From NCBI GenBank assembly GCA_035651715.1, contig DASRFD010000034.1, positions 1 through 35,259 on the forward strand: a stretch of DNA of 35,259 bases, written 5' to 3'. The stretch comes from Nevskia sp035651715. Lineage in GTDB: Bacteria > Pseudomonadota > Gammaproteobacteria > Nevskiales > Nevskiaceae. Position numbers and translations under genes: made by a program. The notes under the pieces are model-generated. The model was not told the DNA's origin. It made no database searches and saw nothing but the letters and a program-made list of their open reading frames with translations. Of this stretch, positions 23,803 through 35,032 are shown in pieces (position 1 is the first letter of the stretch; every line of letters starts with the position of its first letter).

Positions 23803-25530
23803 TTACTGCAGGGCGAAGACGTAGAGGTGGCCGCCGACGGGCGTGTCCTTCACGTCGTCCACCATCTCGCCGCCCCAGATCGGAATGGCGCCACCCCAGC
23901 CGGCCTGGACCGCGACGTACTGCTTGCCGCCGACGCGGTAGGTGGTGGGCACGCCGATGATGCCCGAGGAGAGCTGCTCGCTCTGCCACAGCACCTTGCC
24001 GGTCTTGGCATCGAAAGCCATGAAGTGACCGTCGACCGAGCCGGTGAAGACCAGGCCGCCGGCGGTGGCCAGCATGCCGTCGCTCCACGGCAGCTTGCTC
24101 TCGTAGTTCCACACCTGCTTGCCGGTATTGAGGTCGATGGCCTGCACGGCGCCCCAGTTGTTGTCGTCCGGATCATGCACCACCTTGAACGACTCGCCGA
24201 GGAACGGCAGGCCGGCCTTGTAGCTGACCGCGCCGCCCTTCATGGTCATGCAGGTATGGATGGTCGGCACATAGGCCATCTGCGTCTGCGGGCTGATCGC
24301 GATCGGCCACCAGTTCTTGCCGCCGAGGAAGCTCGGGCAGGTGAAGATCTCCTTGTCCACCGTCGGGCGCTTGTCGTCGTCGGTGTAGGGCTTGCCGTCC
24401 TTCATCCCGGCCACCGAGGTGGCGTGGGCGAACTTCTCGGCGTAGATCAGCTTGCCGTTGGTGCGGTCGATGGCATAGAACCAGCCGTTGCGGCTGGCCG
24501 AGACCACCGCCTTGTAGGCCTTGCCTTCATAGGTCAGGTCGGTGGCGACGGTCTCGTTGGTGCCGTCGTAATCCCAGGTATCGTGCGGCGTGTACTGGAA
24601 GTGCCACTTGATCTTGCCGTTGGCCGGATTCATGGCGATCACCGAATCGGTGTACAGGTTCTCGCCCGGGCGCAGGGTGGCCAGCCACGGGCCGGGGTTG
24701 CCCACGCCCCACAGCAGCGTGTCGGTTTCCGGATCATAGGTGCCGGTGAGCCAGGCGGCGCCGCCGCCGGTCTTGTAGGCGCCCTTGGGCCAGGTGTCGC
24801 CGCCCGGCTCGTTCGGCGCCGGGATGGTATGGGTCTTCCACGCCAGCTTGCCGGTCTTGGCGTCCATCGCTTCGATGAAGCCGCGCGCGCCGTACTCGCC
24901 GCCGGACACGCCGACCACCACCTTGCCCTTCACCACCAGCGGCGCCAGGGTCAGGGCGTAGCCCACGTCGGGAGCCTGCAGCTTCTGCTTCCACTTGATC
25001 TTGCCGGTGGGCGCGTCGAAGGCGATGACGTAGTTGTCCAGCGTCGCCATATAGACGTTGTTGTCGTACAGCGCCACGCCGCGGTTGACCACGTCGCAGC
25101 ACACCGTCTTGAGGCCGACCTTGGACAGGTCGTGCTCGTACTTCCAGACCTCCTTGCCGGTGGTGGCGTCGAGCGCGATCAGGTGGTTCTTCGGCGTGGT
25201 GATGAACATCAGCCCGCCATTGACGATGGGCGGAGACTCATGGCCCGGGTCCATGCCGGTCTTGTAGTCGAACGCGACTTTCAGGCCGGCGACGTTGCCG
25301 GCGTTGATGTCGTTGAACGGCGCGTAGCCGTCGCTGGCGTAATCGCGGCGATACATCAGCCAGCCGTCGTCGCCGGACGCGGCGGCGAGCCGGGCGTCGG
25401 TCACGGAAGGGTAGTCCGCGGCCTGCGCCGCGCCGCACAAGCCCGATGCCAACGCGGCAGCAAGCGCTGCGCCGCACCACCACTTACGGCCCCCCAGGCC
25501 GCGCACGGAATCGGGGAACGAGTCACTCAT
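23803..25530 (-). CDS. PQQ-dependent alcohol dehydrogenase, lanthanide-type (XoxF/PedH-like)
   Basis: This 575-residue eight-bladed quinoprotein oxidises primary alcohols in the periplasm. The signal peptide ends near AAQA (37). The adjacent disulfide-forming Cys144-Cys145 (VCCDVVNRG) lies over PQQ. Metal-site residues are E212 in GGEYGARGF and N278 in GVGNPGP. Catalytic Asp is D320 in HDTWDYDG. D322, two residues on, is the extra Asp that marks lanthanide-dependent enzymes, where calcium enzymes usually have Ala, Ser or Thr. Tryptophan-docking blade motifs repeat (AFDAKTGKVLW, ALDATTGKEVW). Start 25530 has GGAGGAG upstream. Neighbouring acs and aldehyde dehydrogenase suggest ethanol or other short alcohols rather than methanol as the growth substrate (inference). 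A -24/-12 promoter and paired palindromes precede it. Confidence 0.93.
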   Translation of the reverse strand: MSDSFPDSVRGLGGRKWWCGAALAAALASGLCGAAQAADYPSVTDARLAAASGDDGWLMYRRDYASDGYAPFNDINAGNVAGLKVAFDYKTGMDPGHESPPIVNGGLMFITTPKNHLIALDATTGKEVWKYEHDLSKVGLKTVCCDVVNRGVALYDNNVYMATLDNYVIAFDAPTGKIKWKQKLQAPDVGYALTLAPLVVKGKVVVGVSGGEYGARGFIEAMDAKTGKLAWKTHTIPAPNEPGGDTWPKGAYKTGGGAAWLTGTYDPETDTLLWGVGNPGPWLATLRPGENLYTDSVIAMNPANGKIKWHFQYTPHDTWDYDGTNETVATDLTYEGKAYKAVVSASRNGWFYAIDRTNGKLIYAEKFAHATSVAGMKDGKPYTDDDKRPTVDKEIFTCPSFLGGKNWWPIAISPQTQMAYVPTIHTCMTMKGGAVSYKAGLPFLGESFKVVHDPDDNNWGAVQAIDLNTGKQVWNYESKLPWSDGMLATAGGLVFTGSVDGHFMAFDAKTGKVLWQSEQLSSGIIGVPTTYRVGGKQYVAVQAGWGGAIPIWGGEMVDDVKDTPVGGHLYVFALQ

Positions 25531-25626
25531 TCTTCATCTCCTCCACTGACAGGCCCTTGCGGGCGGATCGAACGCCGGTCGTGATTGGCACGGATGGCAG
25601 TCCGCCGCTCACGGGCGGCCCCCAAA

Positions 25627-25642
25627 TGCAACAACGATGCCA
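25627..25642 (-). promoter_or_regulatory. Sigma-54 promoter of the PQQ alcohol dehydrogenase operon
   Basis: Minus strand TGGCATCGTTGTTGCA has GG and GC at the required -24/-12 spacing and one mismatch to TGGCAC-N5-TTGCW. Transcription would start near 25616, giving an 86-nt leader. Confidence 0.75.
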
Positions 25643-25716
25643 GCCGGGAAAGCGCCGGTTTCGCAAGGCTTTGGCGGCTTCGGGGAGGAAAAAAACGGAC
25701 GCAACGCGTTCGCGCC

Positions 25717-25752
25717 AGCACAGCCTGTCTCGCGGCCGTGACACGCTGTCAC
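25717..25752. promoter_or_regulatory. Tandem activator-binding palindromes upstream of the alcohol dehydrogenase
   Basis: GTGACACGCTGTCAC (25738-25752) is a perfect GTGACA-N3-TGTCAC palindrome. AGCACAGCCTGTCTC (25717-25731) matches 8 of 12 arm positions and is centred exactly 21 bp away. They lie about 75-110 bp upstream of the -24 element, typical for sigma-54 activators. The likely binder is the AcoR-like activator in this window. Confidence 0.65.
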
Positions 25753-26236
25753 CGGCCGGCCGCGCCAAGACGGCTGCCGCCGGCAACGTGTGATGGAAGG
25801 GCAGGGCCCGGCCGCGCGTCGGCCGGCGATGGTTGAATGGCGTGAGCACTGCCTTCACCTATGAGGGCGGGGCTTTTGCTGAGCACTGGCGATGCGCGCG
25901 CCGGCAGTGATATCGCCGAGTAAAACTCCGGGGCGCCGCCCGCCGCTCGGTTGCGTGGTCCCGGGATGGGTGCTGCTGCTACGGCCTCAACCCGGACCAG
26001 CGGAACTCCGGTGCGTCGCACCTGACTGGTGGGCCCCGCAGCATCGGCTTGCCGCGGTACGAAGGCTGCGGACGGCGGGTATGCGTTGTTTCATGAGCCG
26101 CATCCGTCGCCGCCGCCGCCGGTCCGGCTGCTGCTGAACACAGGTTGATCCGCCTCGTTGTCGCGCCGCTGACACAGCTGTGGCGGCCTTGCAGCGGAAT
26201 CCGGCGAATCGAAGACGAATCCGGCTCCGTCGGGGC

Positions 26237-26252
26237 TGGCACCGAGCTTGCG
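26237..26252 (+). promoter_or_regulatory. Sigma-54 promoter of acs
   Basis: TGGCACCGAGCTTGCG matches the consensus except for the last base. GACACA-GC-TGTGGC (26171-26184) about 60 bp upstream is a weak candidate activator site. The predicted start is near 26264, 32 nt before the ATG. Confidence 0.7.
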
Positions 26253-26295
26253 TATGCGCGGCGCCTGTTTCCGGGCGCGCCGTCCCGAGGGGATC

Positions 26296-28275
<1,980 letters not shown>

Positions 28276-28283
28276 ACCGGGTC

Positions 28284-28309
28284 ACGGCGGCGGCCTCAGC
28301 CGCCGCCGT
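28284..28309. terminator. GC-rich hairpin between convergent acs and pqq operon
   Basis: An 11-bp perfect stem, ACGGCGGCGGC/GCCGCCGCCGT, with a 4-base loop lies just after the acs stop. It has no T-run, so it is a candidate bidirectional terminator. Confidence 0.55.
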
Positions 28310-28475
28310 CGGGCTGCGCCAGTCCTGGCGCCGGCCACGCGCCGGCGGCCTGTGACTCGCGGAATACAGGCAGATGCCCGGCGCTGCGTCGCGCCGATCC
28401 GTGCAGCACTTCCGTGGCCGGATACGCTGCGGTGGCCTGGCGCAGGCCGGGCCGGAACTGCCGGCGGCGGACCGG

Positions 28476-28526
28476 CGCTAGCTGCCCAGCTCCGCCGGCG
28501 GCGCCAGGGTCGGCTTGGCCTCAGGC
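28476..28526 (-). pseudogene. Possible pqqE remnant (16-codon frame overlapping pqqD)
   Basis: A frame MPEAKPTLAPPAELGS starts inside the end of pqqD with the same 8-nt overlap geometry as pqqC-pqqD (ATGnnTGA against ATGnnTAA). Its beginning resembles PqqE N-termini, which often read about M..KPT..PP followed by LWLLAEL. Here PP is followed directly by AEL and then a stop. No radical-SAM CxxxCxxC part is found in any frame down to acs. The match is short and may be chance. The 245 nt between pqqD and acs otherwise hold only the hairpin. Confidence 0.25.
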
Positions 28527-28796
28527 ATCGACGATCCAGCCGTGGCTGCGCGCGGTGACGAGAAAGTCGCTGATGTCCTCGGCCAGGCCCGGTGCGTCGA
28601 AACGCCGGGCCAGATCGCCGACCACCTGGTCGGCGGTGCGCGAGCCGTCGCACAGCTCGAGAATCACCGCGGCGCTTTCATTGAGCTGGACCATGCCTTC
28701 GGGATGGAGCAGGACGTGCGCCCCTTGCGCCTTCTCCCACTGCAGCCGCATCTTCGGCGACAGGCGCACCCGCGGCGGATTGCCGCTCTTAGCCAT
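28521..28796 (-). CDS. pqqD: PqqD, PQQ peptide chaperone
   Basis: This 91-residue winged-helix RiPP recognition protein binds the PqqA precursor and presents it to the radical-SAM enzyme PqqE. Family features are PRVRLSPKMRLQWEKAQGAHVLLHPEGMVQLNESAAVILELCDGSRT followed by the C-terminal helix pair ending HGWIVDA. ATG 28796 overlaps the pqqC stop by 8 nt (ATGGCTAA), and a longer frame inside pqqC is not credible. It is the last recognisable gene of pqqABCD here. Its usual neighbour pqqE is not found. Confidence 0.93.
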   Translation of the reverse strand: MAKSGNPPRVRLSPKMRLQWEKAQGAHVLLHPEGMVQLNESAAVILELCDGSRTADQVVGDLARRFDAPGLAEDISDFLVTARSHGWIVDA

Positions 28797-29544
28797 GATC
28801 GGGCTCCTCCACGTTGTGATACGGCGGCATCTGGAGCACGTAGGCCAGGTGCATGGCATCGAGCATGCTCCACAGCACGTCGAGCTTGAACTGCAGGATC
28901 TGCAGGGCGCGCTCCTGCAGCTGCCGCGTATCGAACCGGTCGAGCGTGATCTGGAGCCCGTGCCGGACGTCGCGGTGCGCCTCGGTCAAGCGGTTGCGGA
29001 AGTACTGCAGCCCGTCCGGCTCGATCCACGGATAGCGCGTCGGCCATTCCTGCAGCCGCTCGCGGTGGATCACCGGCGCGAACATTTCGGTCAGCGACGA
29101 GGCCGCCCCTTCCTGCCAGCTCGCGCCGCGCACGAAGTTGACGTAGGCATCGACGGCGAAACGCACTCCGGGCAGCACGTGCCGCTGCGATTCGATCTCC
29201 TCGCGCTCCAGGCCGCACGCCATCCCGAGGCGGGTCCAGCATTCGATGCCGCCGCCGCCGGAGTCGTCGCCGTCATGGTCGACGATGCGCTGGATCCAGC
29301 GCCGCCGCACTGCGCGGTCGGGACAGTGCGACATCAGGGCCGCATCCTTCATCGGGATGTTGATCTGGTAGTAATAGCGGTTCATCACCCAGCCCTGGAT
29401 GGCCGCGCGGTCGAGCGCGCCGGAGTTCATCAGGCGGTTGAAAGGATGATGGATGTGGTAGCGGTATTCGAGACGGCGCAGGCGGGCTTCGAACTCCGCC
29501 GCGCTCCAGGTGGGTGCCGGTTCCAGGACGGTCATGGGTGTCAT
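28789..29544 (-). CDS. pqqC: PqqC, pyrroloquinoline-quinone synthase
   Basis: This 251-residue all-helical, cofactor-free oxidase catalyses the last ring closure and oxidation to PQQ, using oxygen. Family stretches are YHIHHPFNRLMNSG, VMNRYYYQINIPMKDAALMSHCPD, IVDHDGDD, RFAVDAYVNFVRGASWQEGAASSLTEMFAP, PWIEPDGLQYFRNRLTEAHRDVRHGL and LQFKLDVLWSMLDAM. The active-site His and Tyr positions appear kept. It overlaps the pqqB stop as ATGA and pqqD by 8 nt, so the genes are translationally coupled. Its oxygen need contrasts with the FNR-type box upstream of the regulon's activator gene. Confidence 0.96.
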   Translation of the reverse strand: MTPMTVLEPAPTWSAAEFEARLRRLEYRYHIHHPFNRLMNSGALDRAAIQGWVMNRYYYQINIPMKDAALMSHCPDRAVRRRWIQRIVDHDGDDSGGGGIECWTRLGMACGLEREEIESQRHVLPGVRFAVDAYVNFVRGASWQEGAASSLTEMFAPVIHRERLQEWPTRYPWIEPDGLQYFRNRLTEAHRDVRHGLQITLDRFDTRQLQERALQILQFKLDVLWSMLDAMHLAYVLQMPPYHNVEEPDHG

Positions 29545-30452
29545 ACCTCGATGAGTTGGCCGTCGAACGCCACATCCGTGCCAAGTCGCGACAGCTCCCG
29601 CCGCTCGGCGCCGTTGTCATCCAGGATCGGATTGGTGTTGTTGATGTGGATCAGCACGCGGCGTTTGCCGGGGTAAGCGGCCAGCAGTTCATTGGTGCCG
29701 CCCGGGCCGCTCTGCGGCAGATGGCCCATGTCCCGGGCGGTCTGTTTGCTGGCGCCCAGGCGGCGCAGTTCGTCGTCGGTCCAGCAGGTGCCGTCGATCA
29801 GCAGCACTTCGGCCGAGTCGATCGCCGCGGCCACGGCGGAGTCGATGCCGGCCAGGCCAGGCGCATAGAAGGCGCGGCGCCCGCTGGTGCTGTCGCGCAA
29901 CAGCAGGCCGATGTTGTCGCCCGGCTGCGGATGGCGGCGATGCGGCGAATAGGGGGGCGGTTTGCTGTGCAGCGGCACGGCGCGGAACTCCACCCCGGCA
30001 ACGCCGGCGATGCCGAACCAGCCGTCGAGACGGACCTCGTGCCAGACCACCCCGCAGTAGTATTCCAGCATCGGGATCACCGGAAAATGGCTGCACAGGT
30101 CCTGATAGACGCGCGCCGTGCAGTAGAGCTGGAGCGGCGCGGACGATTCGCGCAGCAGCAGCAGGCCGGTGACGTGGTCGATCTGCGCGTCGATGAGCAC
30201 GATCCCGCCGATGGCGCTGTCACGCAGCGAGCGCGCCGATTGCAGCGCCGGCGTGGCCAGCAGCTGTGCGCGCACGTCGGGCGAGGCGTTGATCAGGGCA
30301 TAGCCGGTGCCGTCGCCGCTGACCGCGATGGAAGACTGTGTTCTTGCGCGGAATCCGGCAGCGCCGGTCCTTGCGCCCGCGCAATTGCGGCAGTTGCAGT
30401 TCCACTGCGGGAAGCCGCCGCCGGCGGCGGAACCAAGCACCTGGATCTTCAA
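29541..30452 (-). CDS. pqqB: PqqB, metallo-beta-lactamase-fold PQQ biosynthesis protein
   Basis: This 303-residue protein begins KIQVLGSAAGGGFPQWNCNC after its start, the family N-terminus, with the zinc-binding Cys group (C19, C21, C24) and the MBL-type DAQIDHVTGLLLLR. PqqB is thought to act as an iron-dependent tyrosine hydroxylase on the precursor. The start is TTG 30452, with GGAG 7 bases upstream. A longer frame to 30497 would begin inside the terminator hairpin behind pqqA and is rejected. It is the first of three overlapping genes, pqqB, C and D. Confidence 0.94.
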   Translation of the reverse strand: MKIQVLGSAAGGGFPQWNCNCRNCAGARTGAAGFRARTQSSIAVSGDGTGYALINASPDVRAQLLATPALQSARSLRDSAIGGIVLIDAQIDHVTGLLLLRESSAPLQLYCTARVYQDLCSHFPVIPMLEYYCGVVWHEVRLDGWFGIAGVAGVEFRAVPLHSKPPPYSPHRRHPQPGDNIGLLLRDSTSGRRAFYAPGLAGIDSAVAAAIDSAEVLLIDGTCWTDDELRRLGASKQTARDMGHLPQSGPGGTNELLAAYPGKRRVLIHINNTNPILDDNGAERRELSRLGTDVAFDGQLIEV

Positions 30453-30463
30453 GCGCGCGCTCC

Positions 30464-30494
30464 AAAAAAAAGCCCCGGAAGGAACCGGGGCTTT
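30464..30494 (-). terminator. Intrinsic terminator/attenuator between pqqA and pqqB
   Basis: On the minus strand AGCCCCGG/CCGGGGCT form an 8-bp stem with a 6-base loop, followed by a run of eight T. It lies 40 nt after the pqqA stop and 12 nt before pqqB. It would give much pqqA mRNA and less pqqBCD, as known for other pqq operons. Confidence 0.88.
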
Positions 30495-30533
30495 CATCCC
30501 ATGCAGGCCGACGTCGCGGCCCCGGTGAGGGGT

Positions 30534-30611
30534 TCAACGGTTCAGGATGTACATGGTGACTTCCATGTCGAAACGCAGGTCCTCGACGCAGGGCACGGTC
30601 CAGGTTTTCAT
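30534..30611 (-). CDS. pqqA: PqqA, PQQ precursor peptide
   Basis: This 25-residue ribosomally made peptide contains the conserved Glu17 and Tyr21 in MEVTMYILNR. PqqE links these side chains and they become the PQQ skeleton. The N-terminal part MKTWTVPCVEDLRF includes a Cys at residue 8, unusual for PqqA. ATG 30611 has GGAGAAG six bases upstream. An upstream in-frame ATG at 30626 is the G of that site and is unlikely. The gene has its own -24/-12 promoter, tandem activator palindromes and a downstream terminator, so it can be made in large excess over PqqBCD. Confidence 0.96.
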   Translation of the reverse strand: MKTWTVPCVEDLRFDMEVTMYILNR

Positions 30612-30683
30612 CGAAGGCTTCTCCATCGTGCGGATGGTGTGCGGAATGCCTGCGACGAAGGACGCCGCCTGCGCCCGCCCAGT

Positions 30684-30699
30684 AGCATGCGGCGTGCCA
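30684..30699 (-). promoter_or_regulatory. Sigma-54 promoter of pqqA
   Basis: Minus strand TGGCACGCCGCATGCT has a perfect -24 TGGCAC and -12 ATGCT with one mismatch. Transcription would start near 30673, with a 62-nt leader to pqqA. Confidence 0.72.
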
Positions 30700-30751
30700 G
30701 GCGCCGCAGCCCGCTGCAACGGCTCACGCAGGCTGGTGCCCGAAGGCGGAC

Positions 30752-30773
30752 GGCACAGAGTGTCACGCCCGCG

Positions 30774-30787
<14 letters not shown>
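30752..30787. promoter_or_regulatory. Tandem activator-binding palindromes upstream of pqqA
   Basis: GGCACAGAGTGTCAC (30752-30766) and GTTACAGTTTGTCCC (30773-30787) each match 10 of 12 arm positions of GTGACA-N3-TGTCAC. Their centres are 21 bp apart, as at the alcohol dehydrogenase. The second overlaps the stop codon of the activator gene. Confidence 0.62.
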
Positions 30788-32795
<2,008 letters not shown>

Positions 32796-32878
32796 CTTTC
32801 TCCTCCTGCGCACCTGTGTTCATCCGGTGCTTTTATGTTTAGGCCTGGCCCTTTAGCAGCAACTGTGCCAGCGCTCCG

Positions 32879-32892
32879 GTGACAACTGTCAC
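32879..32892. promoter_or_regulatory. Activator-binding palindrome, activator/aldehyde dehydrogenase gap
   Basis: GTGACAACTGTCAC is a perfect GTGACA/TGTCAC palindrome with a 2-base centre. A weaker copy (GCAGCA-AC-TGTGCC, 32856-32869) lies 23 bp away. It is 177 bp upstream of the aldehyde dehydrogenase -24 element and near the predicted start of the activator gene, so it could both activate the former and repress the latter. Confidence 0.58.
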
Positions 32893-32923
32893 GGTAGTGA
32901 AACAGCAAAACGGCTTCAAGGGA

Positions 32924-32937
32924 TTGATCTGGGTCAA
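32924..32937. promoter_or_regulatory. FNR/FixK/ANR-type box between activator and aldehyde dehydrogenase
   Basis: TTGATCTGGGTCAA, identical to the usp box. Read leftward at -41.5 it predicts start near 32889, with a modest -10 TTCACT, and a 94-nt leader to the activator gene. No -10 fits rightward. Confidence 0.68.
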
Positions 32938-33068
32938 TCGGGCCGCTCCATCCCGGGCCGGCATCGCGGCGGCACGCCGGCCTGCCTCGCCGCAAAGCCA
33001 AAGCCGGCGCCATTCAGCGCCCGAAAATCGCTGTGCGAACAGGGGCCGGCGAGCGGCGCGGCGAATCC

Positions 33069-33084
33069 TGGCGCGCTCCTTGCT
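33069..33084 (+). promoter_or_regulatory. Sigma-54 promoter of the aldehyde dehydrogenase
   Basis: TGGCGCGCTCCTTGCT has GG and GC at correct spacing, a perfect -12 TTGCT, and one mismatch in the -24. The start is near 33096, giving a 115-nt leader. Confidence 0.73.
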
Positions 33085-33210
33085 CCTGCGGCGCCCGCGA
33101 CGGGGCGGACGCCCCTTTAGGCGCTGCATTAGACCTTGGTCGAATGACCGGCTCGAACCGCGGCTTCAACTTTGACGACCGTGAATGGCGGTCAACTGGA
33201 GGATTGGTAA

Positions 33211-34725
33211 ATGGACGGCAATGGCAGTGGTGGGTTGACCTCCCTCAACGAATCGGTCAAGCGCTTTCTCAGTCAGCCCAAGAAGGCCCTCATCGACGGC
33301 AAATGGCAGGAAGCCAGATCGGGTAAGACCTTCGAGGTGTTGAACCCGGCCAACGGCGAAGTGATCGCCCGCGTGGCCGACTGCGAGAAGGAGGACGTGG
33401 ACCAGGCCGTGCGCGCCGCGCGCCGGGCCTTCGACGGTGGTCCGTGGCGCAGCATGTCGCCGTCCGCCCGCGGCAAGATCATCTGGAAGATCGGCGACCT
33501 GATCCTGAAGAACCTCGAGGACCTGGCGCAGCTGGAATCGCTGGACAACGGCAAGCCGATCGCGGTGGCGCGCGCCGCCGACGTGGTGCTGGCCGCGGAC
33601 CTGTTTCACTACATGGCCGGCTGGGCCACCAAGATCGAGGGCGAGTCGATCTCGCTGTCGGTGCCTTATACCCCGGGCGCCGAATACCACGCCTACACGC
33701 GCAAGGAGCCGATCGGCGTGGTCGGCCAGATCATTCCCTGGAACTTCCCGCTGCTGATGGCGGCCTGGAAGCTCGGACCGGTGCTGGCCACCGGCTGCAC
33801 CGTGGTGCTGAAGCTGGCCGAGGAAACCCCGCTGTCCGGCCTCAAGCTGGCGGAGATCTGCCAGGAAGCCGGCCTGCCGGACGGCGTGCTCAACGTCGTC
33901 ACCGGCTTCGGCGAGACCTGCGGCGCGCCGCTGGCGGCGCACCCGCAGGTCGACAAGGTCGCCTTCACCGGCTCCACCGAAGTCGGCAAGCTGATCGTCA
34001 AGGCGGCTTCCAACGACCTGAAGAAGCTGACCCTGGAGCTCGGCGGAAAGTCGCCCAACATCGTGCTGAACGACGCCGACCTCGACATTGCCATCCCGGG
34101 CGCCGCCAGCGCCATCTTCTTCAATCACGGCCAGTGCTGCTGCGCCGGCTCGCGCCTGTTCGTGCAGGAGAAGGTCTACGACAAGGTGGTCGAAGGGATC
34201 GCCAAGATCGCCCGCGAGATCAAGCTCGGGCCGGGCCTTGATCCGACCACCCAGATGGGGCCGCTGGTCTCGCAGATGCAGCTCGACCGCGTCTCCGGGT
34301 TCCTGCGCTCCGGCAAGGAAGAGGGTGCCACCGCGGTCTGCGGCGGCGGCCGCGCCGGCGACAAGGGCTACTTCGTGCAGCCGACGGTGCTGGTCGACAC
34401 CCATGAGCAGATGCGCGTCTACAAGGAGGAGATCTTCGGACCGGTGGTCACGGCGATTCCGTTCAAGAACGTCGACGACGATCTGGTACGCCGCGCCAAC
34501 GACAGCGTCTTCGGCCTTGCCGCCGGCGTGTTCAGCACCAGCCTGAGCAGCGCCCATCGCCTGGCCGCGCGCCTGCAGGCCGGCACGGTGTGGGTGAACT
34601 GCTACAACATCTTCGACGCCGCGCTGCCGTTCGGCGGCTTCAAGCAGTCCGGCTGGGGACGCGAGATGGGTCACGAGGTGCTGAAGAACTACCTGGAGAC
34701 CAAGGCGGTTTGCGTCAGCGTCTGA
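33211..34725 (+). CDS. NAD(P)+-dependent aldehyde dehydrogenase
   Basis: This 504-residue cytoplasmic enzyme oxidises aldehydes to acids. It has the cofactor and active-site motifs PWNFP (N178), FTGSTEVGK (252-260), LELGGKSPN (general base E276) and GQCCCAGSR (catalytic Cys, probably C310). The NWFP-CCAG arrangement and length fit the class 1/2 family that includes acetaldehyde, betaine-aldehyde and phenylacetaldehyde dehydrogenases. The exact substrate is not fixed. GGAGG nine bases before the ATG sets the start. In this regulon it most likely removes the aldehyde from the PQQ dehydrogenase and gives acetate to Acs. A strong terminator follows. Confidence 0.93.
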   Translation: MDGNGSGGLTSLNESVKRFLSQPKKALIDGKWQEARSGKTFEVLNPANGEVIARVADCEKEDVDQAVRAARRAFDGGPWRSMSPSARGKIIWKIGDLILKNLEDLAQLESLDNGKPIAVARAADVVLAADLFHYMAGWATKIEGESISLSVPYTPGAEYHAYTRKEPIGVVGQIIPWNFPLLMAAWKLGPVLATGCTVVLKLAEETPLSGLKLAEICQEAGLPDGVLNVVTGFGETCGAPLAAHPQVDKVAFTGSTEVGKLIVKAASNDLKKLTLELGGKSPNIVLNDADLDIAIPGAASAIFFNHGQCCCAGSRLFVQEKVYDKVVEGIAKIAREIKLGPGLDPTTQMGPLVSQMQLDRVSGFLRSGKEEGATAVCGGGRAGDKGYFVQPTVLVDTHEQMRVYKEEIFGPVVTAIPFKNVDDDLVRRANDSVFGLAAGVFSTSLSSAHRLAARLQAGTVWVNCYNIFDAALPFGGFKQSGWGREMGHEVLKNYLETKAVCVSV

Positions 34726-34745
34726 CGCGGCAGCGGCACGCCTGG

Positions 34746-34779
34746 CGGGGCGGACCTGGCGGTCCGCCCCGTTTTTTTT
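34746..34779 (+). terminator. Intrinsic terminator after aldehyde dehydrogenase
   Basis: An 11-bp stem, CGGGGCGGACC/GGTCCGCCCCG, with a TGGC loop is followed by eight T. It is a textbook factor-independent terminator 21 nt after the stop. Confidence 0.94.
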
Positions 34780-34802
34780 GCACGGCTGTGGCTGCTTCCG
34801 GC

Positions 34803-34836
34803 GTTACAGATGTACCGGGTTCGTGATGACTGTCCT
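34803..34836. promoter_or_regulatory. Tandem activator-binding palindromes upstream of the porin-like gene
   Basis: GTTACAGATGTACC (34803-34816, 9 of 12) and GTGATGACTGTCCT (34823-34836, 8 of 12 arm positions) fit GTGACA-N2-TGTCAC. Their centres are 20 bp apart. They are about 85-120 bp upstream of a consensus sigma-54 promoter. Confidence 0.5.
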
Positions 34837-34921
34837 GATTCGTGGTGCCGCCGGGCGGCTGGTACGACCTCGCGACCGCCCAATATCCGGCAACGGTGCC
34901 GCTTTGGACGGTTCCCGGGCT

Positions 34922-34937
34922 TGGCACATCCCTTGCT
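34922..34937 (+). promoter_or_regulatory. Sigma-54 promoter of the porin-like gene
   Basis: TGGCACATCCCTTGCT is a full match to TGGCAC-N5-TTGCW. The start is near 34949, with an 84-nt leader. The 307-nt gap from the aldehyde dehydrogenase to this gene otherwise contains the terminator and the palindromes and no gene. Confidence 0.88.
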
Positions 34938-35032
34938 CCCGGCGGCGCGCGCGAGCCGCGATGGAGGAGTTGTGGCAAGCGCGGGACCGGCAACGGTCCG
35001 CACCACAACTTCTTTCTATCGGGAGCGACAGC

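Larger units (their letters stand above)
25531..26295. other. 765-base divergent regulatory region between the alcohol dehydrogenase and acs
   Basis: No convincing gene is seen. It holds two oppositely directed -24/-12 promoters, two tandem activator-type palindromes for the dehydrogenase and one weaker palindrome for acs. Frames present here have no start signals or recognisable content. The middle (about 25760-26160) shows nothing I can name. Confidence 0.6.
32796..33210. other. 415-base divergent control region between activator and aldehyde dehydrogenase
   Basis: No gene is seen. It holds the GTGACA palindrome (32879-32892), an FNR-type box (32924-32937), the -24/-12 promoter at 33069 and a GGAGG site before the dehydrogenase. 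Confidence 0.6.

Noticed and set aside
25760..26160. Possible small RNA or peptide gene in the dehydrogenase-acs gap
   Set aside because: I found no terminator, promoter pair or conserved peptide pattern to support it.
28282..28653. Minus-strand frame after pqqD as a candidate pqqE
   Set aside because: No radical-SAM cysteine motif, Arg-rich composition, and it overlaps pqqD in another frame.
30453..30497. Longer N-terminus of PqqB
   Set aside because: It would begin inside the terminator hairpin, and the known PqqB N-terminus starts at the TTG.
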